From: Sphingobacterium sp. UBA7855
GTDB lineage: Bacteria > Bacteroidota > Bacteroidia > Sphingobacteriales > Sphingobacteriaceae
NCBI GenBank assembly: GCA_002500745.1
Contig: DLST01000010.1
Span: 522,761 to 586,760, forward strand
Direction: 5' to 3'
Length of the DNA stretch: 64,000 nucleotides
The notes beneath the pieces were generated by a model that searched no databases, was not told where the DNA came from, and saw only the letters and a program-made list of their open reading frames with translations. The position numbers were made by a program, and so were the translations under genes. Each line of letters starts with the position of its first letter. Position 1 is the stretch's first letter. Below are positions 18,611-26,372 of this stretch, piece by piece.

Positions 18611-21166
18611 ATGAGAAGAATCTTTACATTAATTGCCTGTTGCTGTGTTTTTAATTCGCATGCGCAGCGTGTGGACAGTATTACCACGGTGATCGCACCT
18701 GAGTATGACCGAGTGGGATTATTGCATCGATTTTGGCTTGGAGATAGTTACCGTAAATTATACAATACTCCTGTTAAGATGCGTGTGATGGATCTCGCTA
18801 CAGAGCGAGGTGGCCTTCAGATCGTCAAGTTGGGCGGCGGGATGCAGACCCAGTCGCTTCGACTGGTAGATTCTTCGGGTAGGGAGTGGGTTCTCAGGTC
18901 CATTCAGAAATACCCTGAACGCAGTCTCCCGGAAAGCCTCCGAAAGACATTTGCAAAAGATATTGTACAAGATCAGATTTCGATACATCACCCATTTGGA
19001 GCATTGACTGTACCGCCATTTAATAAAGCATTGAGTATTCCTTCAGCTTCGCCGGAACTTGTTTTTGTAGGAGACGACCCTAGATTAGGCGAGTATCGAG
19101 AAGTCTTTAAAAATAGGCCCTATATGTTTGAGGCGCGTACGCCTTTTGAGGATAAAAAAACAGATAATACTGTAAAAGTCATGCGTAAGCTGTTAGAAGA
19201 TAATGATACGCAAATTGATCAAAAGCTTACGTTACGCGCCCGGATGCTCGACTTTACGCTTGGTGACTGGGATCGCCATCAAGATAACTGGCGTTGGGAT
19301 CCTGAAAAAGAAAAAGGTAAAAAAATCTATACGCCTGTCCCTAGGGATCGGGATAAGGTATATTATAAAACTTCGGGTGTATTTCCAACATTACTTTCCT
19401 ATCAATGGTTGAAGGCTCATTTGCAGCCATTTAGTCCGCATATCCGTAATGTGCCCCATTGGAATTTTAATGCGAGTACTTTTGATCATTTTTTTCTTAC
19501 TCATCTTACAGAAGAGGAATGGATTGATGAAATTCAATTGGTGCAGAAGACATTGACGGATTCGTTGATTCACCAAGCCATGTTAACGATGCCTGATACG
19601 ATTGTGAAAATGAGTGCGAAAGAATTGGAAACAAATATTCGTTCAAGAAGGGACGATTTGATGGAAAGTGGATTGACCTACTACCGATTTCTGGCGCGTG
19701 TGGTTGAACTACCATTGTCTTCCAAGTCTGAATTTGTAGATGTTGATTTCAATAAAGATGGTTCAGTTACAGTTAATATCCACAACAAGAAAAAAGATGG
19801 GACCGAAGGGCGAAAATTAGTAAAGCGTACTTTTTTACCTGATCAGACTAAAGAAGTCCGTATATATGGCATATCTGGCGCTGACGAATATAAGTTACAT
19901 GGATCAGGTAAATCGCCCATAAAGATCCGGCTAATTGGCGGGGAAGGACAGAATCTCTACCGTACAACGGATAAATTTGCCAATGGCAGCAAAGTGTATA
20001 TCTATGATAGTAAAGATCAGATGACGGGAAATATGAAGGTTGATGATGCTATTCATCTGAAGTTGAGCAAAGACAGCGCTGTCCATAAGTTTGACTATGA
20101 AAATTTTATCTATGATCGTAAAGGCGTCGTTTTTAACCTAGATTATGGGGTGGATCGTGGACTTATTTTTGGACTGGGATATATGATCGAAAATCAGGGG
20201 TTCAGAAAGAAGCCTTATGCCTATCGGCACCAATTTCTTGGCAGTTATTTGACCGGTCGCGAATCATTTATGTTTGATTACAAAGGGAATTACAAAGATC
20301 TCATTGCAGGACATGATCTTTATATTCATCTTTCGTCCCTTGGTCCCAAAAACCTGAGTAATTTTTTTGGATATGGGAACAATACTATTTTTGATAAATC
20401 TGATTCAAAGCGCATTTCATATTACCGGAATCGATTTGATCTTGTGAGCGGTGACATTTTTCTGGAAAAATACCTAGAACCTAAATTGAAGATTTTTTAT
20501 GGATCTTCTTCTGAATATTACACGAGTAAAGAATCGAATAATGTTGGACGTTATTTTGAGGAATTCCATCAAAAATATCCAACGGAACCTATCTATGGAA
20601 GTAATTTCTTCACTGGGCTTACTGGCGGGATAGATTATGATACACGTGATAATATTGTTAATCCTAAATCTGGAGTACACGTACATACCAGGCTAGGCTG
20701 GAATGCTGAAATTGGAGGGGCGGGCCGCAACTATACAAAATTGCAGCATTCCATGAGTTTTTACAAAACGGTTGCCCAAAACTATATTACTTTCGCCAAC
20801 CGTGTGGGATTTGATGCGGTATGGGGAGATCCCTATTTTTATCAGCATGCGCAAATTGGAGGGGAAATGAGCTTAAGAGGGTATAATTCCCGACGGTTTA
20901 CTGGGAAAACAGCGCTTTATAATAATTTCGACATGCGATTTAAATTATTTAGCTATTCTTCTTATATCGTTCCTGGTACTGTCGGGGCAATTGGTTTTTA
21001 TGATATTGGAAGGGTATGGATGAGTCAAGAAAACTCGAATGGCTGGCATATGGGTTATGGAGGTGGGATTTATTTTATGCCCGGAGACCTACTCACGATT
21101 CAGGGGGTAGTCGGCTTTAGCAGAGAAGCAACCCTGCCTTATCTTCGCGTTGGACTTTCTTTTTAA
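18611..21166 (+). CDS. Outer-membrane Omp85/BamA-type barrel with N-terminal kinase-like domain
   Basis: An 851-residue exported protein. The ATG at 18611 is chosen over the one at 18581 because it gives a clean signal peptide (MRRIFTLIACC..., cut after AQ at about 19). Residues 60-260 resemble an atypical protein-kinase fold: a Gly-rich strand GGGMQTQSLRL (75-85), a beta-3-like WVLRSIQK (93-100), a HipA/Fam20-like catalytic loop LGDWDRHQDNW (217-227) and a possible metal site PRDRDKVYY (244-252). The C-terminal half is a surface-antigen/Omp85 barrel with GGIDYDTRDN, the L6 motif SLRGYNSRRFTG and a terminal Phe. Relatives in Bacteroidota often carry a metallophosphoesterase at the N-terminus; none is present here. 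The barrel call is firm, the kinase call is inference. Confidence 0.85.
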   Translation: MRRIFTLIACCCVFNSHAQRVDSITTVIAPEYDRVGLLHRFWLGDSYRKLYNTPVKMRVMDLATERGGLQIVKLGGGMQTQSLRLVDSSGREWVLRSIQKYPERSLPESLRKTFAKDIVQDQISIHHPFGALTVPPFNKALSIPSASPELVFVGDDPRLGEYREVFKNRPYMFEARTPFEDKKTDNTVKVMRKLLEDNDTQIDQKLTLRARMLDFTLGDWDRHQDNWRWDPEKEKGKKIYTPVPRDRDKVYYKTSGVFPTLLSYQWLKAHLQPFSPHIRNVPHWNFNASTFDHFFLTHLTEEEWIDEIQLVQKTLTDSLIHQAMLTMPDTIVKMSAKELETNIRSRRDDLMESGLTYYRFLARVVELPLSSKSEFVDVDFNKDGSVTVNIHNKKKDGTEGRKLVKRTFLPDQTKEVRIYGISGADEYKLHGSGKSPIKIRLIGGEGQNLYRTTDKFANGSKVYIYDSKDQMTGNMKVDDAIHLKLSKDSAVHKFDYENFIYDRKGVVFNLDYGVDRGLIFGLGYMIENQGFRKKPYAYRHQFLGSYLTGRESFMFDYKGNYKDLIAGHDLYIHLSSLGPKNLSNFFGYGNNTIFDKSDSKRISYYRNRFDLVSGDIFLEKYLEPKLKIFYGSSSEYYTSKESNNVGRYFEEFHQKYPTEPIYGSNFFTGLTGGIDYDTRDNIVNPKSGVHVHTRLGWNAEIGGAGRNYTKLQHSMSFYKTVAQNYITFANRVGFDAVWGDPYFYQHAQIGGEMSLRGYNSRRFTGKTALYNNFDMRFKLFSYSSYIVPGTVGAIGFYDIGRVWMSQENSNGWHMGYGGGIYFMPGDLLTIQGVVGFSREATLPYLRVGLSF

Positions 21167-21202
21167 ATGTCTAAAATGAAGCTTTTTAAAGTGTGAAATG
21201 AA

Positions 21203-21988
21203 ATGAAATCGGAGATCAAAAAAAATTTAGATAGGAATTTTTCGGAGCGTAGACTACGAAATAGCAGCATTGATTTATCTGTGCTAAAACACTATAAGAG
21301 TTACGCGAAGACTTTTGCCGACATTCATAACGGTATAGCTGTACTGAGTGACCTGACAGCGAATTGGAGTTATACCTATATTGGTAAACTTGCAGACCGG
21401 CTTTATCTTCCCGAAAATGACAAGAAGATTGAAATAAATAGTATTTGGGAGGATTTTCTTCTCGAACGTGTTTATCCTGATGATTTGGCTGTTAAACATG
21501 CTTTGGAGCTTCAGTTTCTCAACTTGGTCAAAGAGATAGATACAGCGGAGCGATGCAATTATCAAGCAAACAGTATCCTCAGGGTCGAAGGGAGGGAGGG
21601 GCAAACCATGCAGCTGTCCCATCAGATTTTTTACTTGGACACTCCAGGACCCCAATTTCCACAGTTGGCTTTATGCTGTTATACCGTATTGCCAGAAATT
21701 GAAACATCCACCAATCTACGAAATTATATTCTTAATCAAGTGACAGGTGTTGTTTATCACCAGGAAGGTTATGGTGCGAAAACTTCGATTAGCACACGAG
21801 AGAAGGAAATTTTAAGCTGTATTAAGAAGGGAATGATTAGCAAGCGAATTGCCGAAAAACTAGGACTAAGTATAAATACAGTAAATCGTCATCGCCAAAA
21901 TATACTCCAAAAGCTTCGCGTCCGAAATTCATATGAAGCGGTAAGTGTGTTGAATACGATGCAGCAGGATGATACTGAACAGATTTAA
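21203..21988 (+). CDS. LuxR-family (GerE-type HTH) transcriptional regulator
   Basis: Cytoplasmic regulator of 261 residues. The C-terminal LuxR/GerE helix-turn-helix is clear at about 198-255: STREKEILSCIKKGM, SKRIAEKLGLSINTVNRHR, NILQKLRV. The N-terminal 190 residues look like a PAS-type sensing fold, common in Bacteroidota LuxR proteins, with no receiver phosphorylation site. It starts 36 bases after the Omp85 gene on the same strand and ends at a strong terminator, so the two may be co-transcribed. Confidence 0.88.
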   Translation: MKSEIKKNLDRNFSERRLRNSSIDLSVLKHYKSYAKTFADIHNGIAVLSDLTANWSYTYIGKLADRLYLPENDKKIEINSIWEDFLLERVYPDDLAVKHALELQFLNLVKEIDTAERCNYQANSILRVEGREGQTMQLSHQIFYLDTPGPQFPQLALCCYTVLPEIETSTNLRNYILNQVTGVVYHQEGYGAKTSISTREKEILSCIKKGMISKRIAEKLGLSINTVNRHRQNILQKLRVRNSYEAVSVLNTMQQDDTEQI

Positions 21989-21992
21989 GATA

Positions 21993-22025
21993 ACGCCCGT
22001 CTATGCGGCTGTCTTAGACGGGCGT
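21993..22025 (+). terminator. Rho-independent terminator after LuxR gene
   Basis: ACGCCCGTCTA (21993-22003) and its complement (22015-22025) form an 11-bp GC-rich stem with an 11-base loop, followed by CGATATTTTTT. Confidence 0.9.
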
Positions 22026-22040
22026 CGATATTTTTTAGTT

Positions 22041-22697
22041 TCAATTATTCTCTTTCAGCCATTTGCTTCGACGTTGATCTGCAAGGTGTTTGATCGTAAA
22101 ATAGTCAAATTTCGTCTGAAAGCCATTGCCGTCTGGTGAAGCTGCCATTAAACCAACCATAACAGGGTGATTATCCTGCAGCCAGGCATTCCTCATCATG
22201 ATATACTCCTTGTCATCAAAAGAATAGAAAAATTCGACAGCATCTAATCGACGTATTGCTTTGATCCAAATAAAAGGGATTTCCTTATCTATTGGAATAA
22301 TGCTCCAATCACTCGTTTTATGCGTAACGACTGTACTCAAATTGTATTTTCCATCCACAAATTCTATCCCTGCTTTAATATAATTCTCCTGATCAATGCG
22401 CAACATGAGACCTGCTTGGTCAAAGCGGGTTTGGTAGTTCGCCGAGATCTTTGCCTTGACTTCAAACTCTCCCCCGCGTAGCGTATAGAAAAAGGGGGCG
22501 TCATCTACTGTAAATCCATAATGAGAGATACGCCAATAATCGCTTTTAGGCGTAACAAACATCGACAGCGAATTGTCTTTGATGTTCCATTCTGTCGGTT
22601 CGTTAAACCAAAGCATCTTATCCAATTTTTGTGCGCTGGCCTGTATCGTAAGCAATGGAAATAATGAAGCTGCTAAAAATGTCTTTATCGTTTTCAT
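22041..22697 (-). CDS. Exported DUF1349 (concanavalin A-like lectin fold) protein
   Basis: A 218-residue secreted or periplasmic protein. The start at 22697 is preferred to the upstream ATG at 22733, because it gives a compact signal peptide (MKTIKTFLAASLFPLL, cut after ASAQ). The body is the DUF1349 jelly-roll: WFNEPTEWNIKDNSLSMF, then GEFEVKAKI, AGLMLRIDQENYIKAGIEF and a C-terminal FDYFTIKHL. Homologues are often linked with carbohydrate metabolism, but no catalytic function is established. It is convergent with the LuxR gene and shares its terminator region. Confidence 0.88.
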   Translation of the reverse strand: MKTIKTFLAASLFPLLTIQASAQKLDKMLWFNEPTEWNIKDNSLSMFVTPKSDYWRISHYGFTVDDAPFFYTLRGGEFEVKAKISANYQTRFDQAGLMLRIDQENYIKAGIEFVDGKYNLSTVVTHKTSDWSIIPIDKEIPFIWIKAIRRLDAVEFFYSFDDKEYIMMRNAWLQDNHPVMVGLMAASPDGNGFQTKFDYFTIKHLADQRRSKWLKENN

Positions 22698-23086
22698 GTT
22701 TTGTTTTTTGATGATATTCATTTTCATCAGCAAAGATATTTAAGCCTAGCACAGGTTTTCAATACTGATATATAACCATGATCCCAGTAATTAATCCGAT
22801 TGTAATTTATTTGCAATTTAATTGCATTTAGTTTTTTGCTACATAGTTGCAATAGTGAAAAGTGCTATCTTCGTTTAGTTGACTTTTAATCCATTTTTGT
22901 ACCAGATAGGTTAGGCAAAGATAGATTTGCCATATCTGGTGGAGTAAACATGTACTTTACGATGTTAATACCATTGATACAGAGAACTCGGCCCATATGG
23001 ATTACTGGAAATTAGAGCGTTAGAAGAGAATTATCGTTTCTAATTTATTTTGTGTCAGAAGAGGATTAATATTTAATAATGTATAT
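22698..23086. other. Non-coding gap with a 15-bp palindrome
   Basis: About 390 bases between divergent genes. The only structure seen is TGCAATTTAATTGCA (22812-22826), a perfect 7+1+7 palindrome that looks like an operator. A near-match to the Bacteroidota -7 element (TATCTTCG) is at 22866-22873. No open frame was seen. Confidence 0.4.
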
Positions 23087-23995
23087 ATGAAAGATGAAAG
23101 AAGTTTTGAGGTAATTATTGTTGGGGGAAGTTATGCCGGACTTTCTGCAGCGATGGCATTAGGACGTTCCTTGCGGAATGTGTTGATTATCGATAGTGGG
23201 TTGCCTTGTAATCGACATACGCCGCACTCCCACAATTTCATCACGCATGATGGTGAAAAGCCGCTGAGTATAGCGAAAAAAGCAAGGGAAGAAGTTCTGA
23301 ACTACCCGAGTGTCAAGTTTCAGAAAGGGCTTGCTGTGAGCGGCACGAAGACAGCTACAGGGTATGAAATAACCATCGAAAATGGAGACGTCTTTCAGGC
23401 TAAAAAGCTCATTTTTTCAACTGGTGTGGAAGATATTATGCCCAGTATACAAGGATTTTCAGCCTGTTGGGGAATTTCGGTTATCCATTGCCCATATTGT
23501 CACGGTTATGAATTTCGAAAAGGAAAAACTGCTATTATGGCCAATGGTGAAAGAGCTCTTCACCTTGCAGGTTTGGTTCACAATCTGTCATCCGACTTAA
23601 CGCTATTGACATTTGGTAAGGCTAATTTTGATGTTAAGCAGAAAGCAAAACTGAAGTTACACGGTATTTCGATCATTGAAGAAGAAATAAGTAAAATCCA
23701 GCACAAGAATGGATGGGTTCAGCAGGTGCAATTAAAAGACGGTCGTGAACTTGCCTTCGATGCTGTTTATGCTGCCATTCCTTTTAGGCAACATTCGGCT
23801 ATTCCTGCCGCCCTAGGTTGTGAAATAACGGAACAGGGACATATCAAAATAGATAATTTTCAAAAAACTTCACTTGAAGGAGTTTTTGCCTGTGGAGATA
23901 ATTCTAGTATGATGCGTTCGGTGGCAAATGCTGTTGCTACAGGAAACCTAGCTGGAGCAATGGTTAATAAAGAACTTGTCGACGAAGTTTTTTAG
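23087..23995 (+). CDS. FAD/NAD(P)-dependent oxidoreductase, thioredoxin-reductase-like
   Basis: Cytoplasmic flavoprotein of 302 residues. It has the FAD-binding dinucleotide fold at the N-terminus (VIIVGGSYAGLSAAMALG, about 9-27), a Cys pair in HCPYCHGYEF (about 138-147) where TrxB has its redox CxxC, and a C-terminal FAD motif GVFACGDNSS. The overall layout is that of thioredoxin reductase, but the first domain motif SGLPCNRHTPHSHNF marks the low-molecular-weight subgroup often called YumC or TrxB-like. True thioredoxin-reductase activity is not assured. Its promoter probably lies in the long upstream gap with a palindrome. Confidence 0.88.
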   Translation: MKDERSFEVIIVGGSYAGLSAAMALGRSLRNVLIIDSGLPCNRHTPHSHNFITHDGEKPLSIAKKAREEVLNYPSVKFQKGLAVSGTKTATGYEITIENGDVFQAKKLIFSTGVEDIMPSIQGFSACWGISVIHCPYCHGYEFRKGKTAIMANGERALHLAGLVHNLSSDLTLLTFGKANFDVKQKAKLKLHGISIIEEEISKIQHKNGWVQQVQLKDGRELAFDAVYAAIPFRQHSAIPAALGCEITEQGHIKIDNFQKTSLEGVFACGDNSSMMRSVANAVATGNLAGAMVNKELVDEVF

Positions 23996-24091
23996 CACCC
24001 ATACTAACCTTTTTCCTCGCGCTAGTGGTACCTTTTTAAAGTTTATTTGCGCGTCCTTATCCTAATATGGTTACTGAAAAATCTAGTTATA

Positions 24092-24125
24092 AAAAAGATG
24101 AAACCACTACCGGTTTCATCTTTTT
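24092..24125. terminator. Bidirectional terminator between oxidoreductase and DUF1080 gene
   Basis: A 14-bp stem (24092-24105 with 24112-24125), core GATGAAACC/GGTTTCATC, flanked by A and T runs, with a 6-base loop. It suits termination from both converging genes. Confidence 0.85.
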
Positions 24126-24211
24126 ACATTAGTTTAGAGATACCTCCCCATAGCGAACAGCTGTTTCTCGATAGCTATTGCTTAACCTATAACGACAATA
24201 GGACTTTTTAA

Positions 24212-24943
24212 TTACAATGGTTTTATTTTTAAGTTTCTAAACGATACGCCTCTGGACCAATCCTGTAGTGCCAATTTACCACTAATATGTTTACCAAACT
24301 CCGGATAATCTTTGAAATTACTATGTTTTACCAAATCTTTCCATTTAGCGGAATTAAAATCCATTTCAGCAGTGATTTTACCATTCAGGTAGAACTTTAC
24401 CTTTCCGTCTTTCTGAATAATACTCGATTCATTCCAATCATCCTGTGCTTTAATATTGACAAAGTTCTGCTGCGGTAGAAATGTATAAAGACAGCCGGAA
24501 CGCTTTAGCGGCTTATCAAAATCAGGATGGGAATCTGCTAACAATTGATATTCTGGTCCTGAATGGTAGGTCGCATTGATATCCGGTCTTTCCTGTACAT
24601 TGACAAAAACACCACTATTTCCCTCTTTTTCCAGCTTCCATTCAAACTTAAACTCATAATTTTTATACTCTTTGTCCGATACCAAGTCATATTTTTGGCT
24701 TTCACTGTTTGGATTGCAGTAAATAGTCCCATTTTTAACGACCCAGGCTGTAGGCGCATTTTTGCTATTATTGTAGGTATGCCAATTGTTGAGCGTGTTA
24801 CCATCAAATAGAAGTTGCCAGCCGTTACTTTGCTCTTCTTCTGTCAATGTATTGGGACTGCTTTTTTCATTTTGACAGGAGAGTAAAATACAGCCTAGAA
24901 AGACCCATAAGGTGATTTTTTTGAAAAGGTTTAAGTTTATCAT
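24212..24943 (-). CDS. DUF1080 (3-keto-disaccharide hydrolase-like) lipoprotein
   Basis: A 243-residue exported lipoprotein. The start at 24943 is chosen over 24985, giving the signal MINLNLFKKITLWVFLGCILLSC with a lipobox cysteine. The DUF1080 jelly-roll domain follows: GWQLLFDGNTLNNWH, AWVVKNGTIYC, YEFKFEWKLEKEGNSGVFVNV, YHSGPEYQLL and a C-terminal LALQDWSRGVSFRNLKI. Proteins of this family act on 3-keto-glycosides or bind sugar-like ligands. The substrate is unknown. It stands alone. Confidence 0.9.
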   Translation of the reverse strand: MINLNLFKKITLWVFLGCILLSCQNEKSSPNTLTEEEQSNGWQLLFDGNTLNNWHTYNNSKNAPTAWVVKNGTIYCNPNSESQKYDLVSDKEYKNYEFKFEWKLEKEGNSGVFVNVQERPDINATYHSGPEYQLLADSHPDFDKPLKRSGCLYTFLPQQNFVNIKAQDDWNESSIIQKDGKVKFYLNGKITAEMDFNSAKWKDLVKHSNFKDYPEFGKHISGKLALQDWSRGVSFRNLKIKPL

Positions 24944-25529
24944 TGTTTTTATTTGTATAAGTGTCTCGTTAATACGTTTTCCCAACTAATATGTATTTCC
25001 TAAAATAATTTTTAATGTGAACTTTTGGAGACGATTTCATATTCCTTTGCAAATTTGTTACATAGTGCTTCTGCTAATACTTAACTCGAGGTTCACCTAT
25101 TCTCCCGTTCATTCATGAATTTTTAAAATGTGCTGGCCCATCATTTTAAAAGATAAATCGGCTCAAGCCGTCTATACTTTTTTGGTCACCTTTCAAGCAT
25201 AGATGACAAGGTACACATTATAATGATTTTATCACATTTTCAGCATAGTCATTCTCATTTTGATAAAATAACCTTATCAAAATGATAGGATTCTCCAATT
25301 CTATTTTGTGACTTATTTTTTCATATCATCTGATTCATAATGTTTTATGATGTTTTATCACATGGTGGAACGCTGTTTGGCTTATTGGGACAAATGAATG
25401 TAAATATGAAAACAGGACGGAAAAGAAAAGTATGTAGCAAGAGTCCTCCGCGGGAGACGATCGGTAAAGCTGCTGGTATGTAATTGAGTTTAACAAAATG
25501 AAATCGCGATTCACTAATAAAATTTAACA
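24944..25529. other. Long leader region upstream of the kdp locus
   Basis: About 585 bases with no convincing gene. CATTTTGATAA (25256-25266) and its perfect complement (25274-25284) form an 11-bp hairpin with a 7-base loop. TTTTATCACAT occurs twice nearby (about 25228 and 25354). These may be regulatory sites for the downstream K+ locus. No c-di-AMP riboswitch consensus was recognised. Confidence 0.35.
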
Positions 25530-25616
25530 ATGGTAATAACAATCATACTCGTGATAACTGGAATTTTGTTCTTCTGGTTATTCTATAAAATGGTCGATTT
25601 TTTCGGCAAAATATGA
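25530..25616 (+). CDS. Tiny membrane protein ahead of kdp (28 aa)
   Basis: The frame MVITIILVITGILFFWLFYK plus eight residues is a single hydrophobic helix with an amphipathic end (MVDFFGKI). Its size is like that of KdpF or small respiratory-complex peptides, but it lacks the PEKF-type ending of KdpF. It lies 10 bases ahead of another small membrane ORF on the same strand. Coding is inferred from hydrophobicity and position; no family is recognised. Confidence 0.45.
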   Translation: MVITIILVITGILFFWLFYKMVDFFGKI

Positions 25617-25626
25617 AAGAAATAAT

Positions 25627-25749
25627 ATGAAAGAGAAGCAAGAAAATAAAGGCAGAAGTTCCGCACATAATTTAGCGGGAGACCGTATAGCGAAGATCAT
25701 AGTAGTGGTGTTGATTATTGCAATGATTTTTCAACTCTATATCGGTTAG
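25627..25749 (+). CDS. Small single-helix membrane protein ahead of kdp (40 aa)
   Basis: A polar, basic N-terminal half (MKEKQENKGRSSAHN) is followed by one membrane helix (about 22-38: AKIIVVVLIIAMIFQLYIG), giving a cytoplasmic tail-in topology. It sits 10 bases after the 28-aa ORF and 27 bases before the ATG of the 121-aa ORF, all facing the kdp genes. Not recognised; coding is inferred. Confidence 0.45.
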   Translation: MKEKQENKGRSSAHNLAGDRIAKIIVVVLIIAMIFQLYIG

Positions 25750-25776
25750 ATTTTGAAGTATAGTTTTACGCACAAC

Positions 25777-26142
25777 ATGAAAAAATTAAATCAATACGGT
25801 GCAGGTTTGTATATGGCGCTCCATTATAAGGAAATCCGATCAGAGATTAGTTTCCTATTACGGAATCACAATTTTGCAGGAGCCCTACAGGCCGTTATTA
25901 ATCACCTTCGGAGCTTAATTATATTGCAAAATACGGACAAAATTTGCCAGCATATTCATTTCCTCGGAATGATTTATGGACGAGGAAACCATTACGTCAA
26001 ATACATTCTGGAAAATCTCTTTGTAAGATCTTTAGGAGGTCTTCGGCGCATCAGTTCGGTCAATGCATGGGCGGTAATCGAAGCTCAGCTGCCAACACCA
26101 TTTTTAGAGGCCTTAAAGGACAACAAATTCATAATCTATTAA
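25777..26142 (+). CDS. Unknown all-helical protein (121 aa) preceding kdpF
   Basis: No family is recognised with certainty. The ATG at 25777 is preferred to an upstream TTG at 25753. The protein is predicted largely helical (ALQAVINHLRSLIILQ, KICQHIHFLGMIYG, YVKYILENLFVRSLGGL) and ends in EAQLPTPFLEAL plus a hydrophobic tail. This resembles small uncharacterised Bacteroidota proteins of about 120 residues. There is no signal peptide or membrane helix, so it is probably cytoplasmic. It ends 11 bases before kdpF, so co-transcription with kdp is likely and a role in K+ transport control is possible but unproven. Confidence 0.65.
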   Translation: MKKLNQYGAGLYMALHYKEIRSEISFLLRNHNFAGALQAVINHLRSLIILQNTDKICQHIHFLGMIYGRGNHYVKYILENLFVRSLGGLRRISSVNAWAVIEAQLPTPFLEALKDNKFIIY

Positions 26143-26153
26143 TATCAAAGTAA

Positions 26154-26231
26154 ATGACAGCTTTATTTATTGTAGCACTACTGGTTTTTGCATATATCTG
26201 TTATGTACTTCTAAAGCCAGAAAAATTTTAA
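26154..26231 (+). CDS. kdpF: KdpF, small subunit of K+-transporting ATPase
   Basis: A 25-residue membrane peptide: one hydrophobic helix starting MTALFIVALLVFAYICYVLL and ending KPEKF, the ending typical of KdpF. KdpF stabilises the KdpABC complex in the inner membrane. It precedes kdpA as usual, but with a 141-base spacer where most operons have little or none. Confidence 0.82.
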   Translation: MTALFIVALLVFAYICYVLLKPEKF

Positions 26232-26284
26232 TAATAAGATTACTCATTCTCTATCGTCGACGATGAAATCCCGCTCTCAGTCAG

Positions 26285-26312
26285 TTCTTTTCGTGCTAGA
26301 TAGCGAAAAGAA
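26285..26312 (+). promoter_or_regulatory. Hairpin in the kdpF-kdpA spacer
   Basis: TTCTTTTCG (26285-26293) and CGAAAAGAA (26304-26312) form a perfect 9-bp stem with a 10-base loop in the unusually long spacer. It could be an intercistronic stabiliser or attenuator. Function is inferred. Confidence 0.35.
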
Positions 26313-26372
26313 GAGCTTGAGGTTAGATGACGATTGGTCATGATACACTTTTTATACAAATCAACTAAAGAA

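Noticed and set aside
25000..25529. Possible c-di-AMP (ydaO-type) riboswitch upstream of kdp
   Set aside because: No conserved core elements of that class were recognised; only simple inverted repeats are present.
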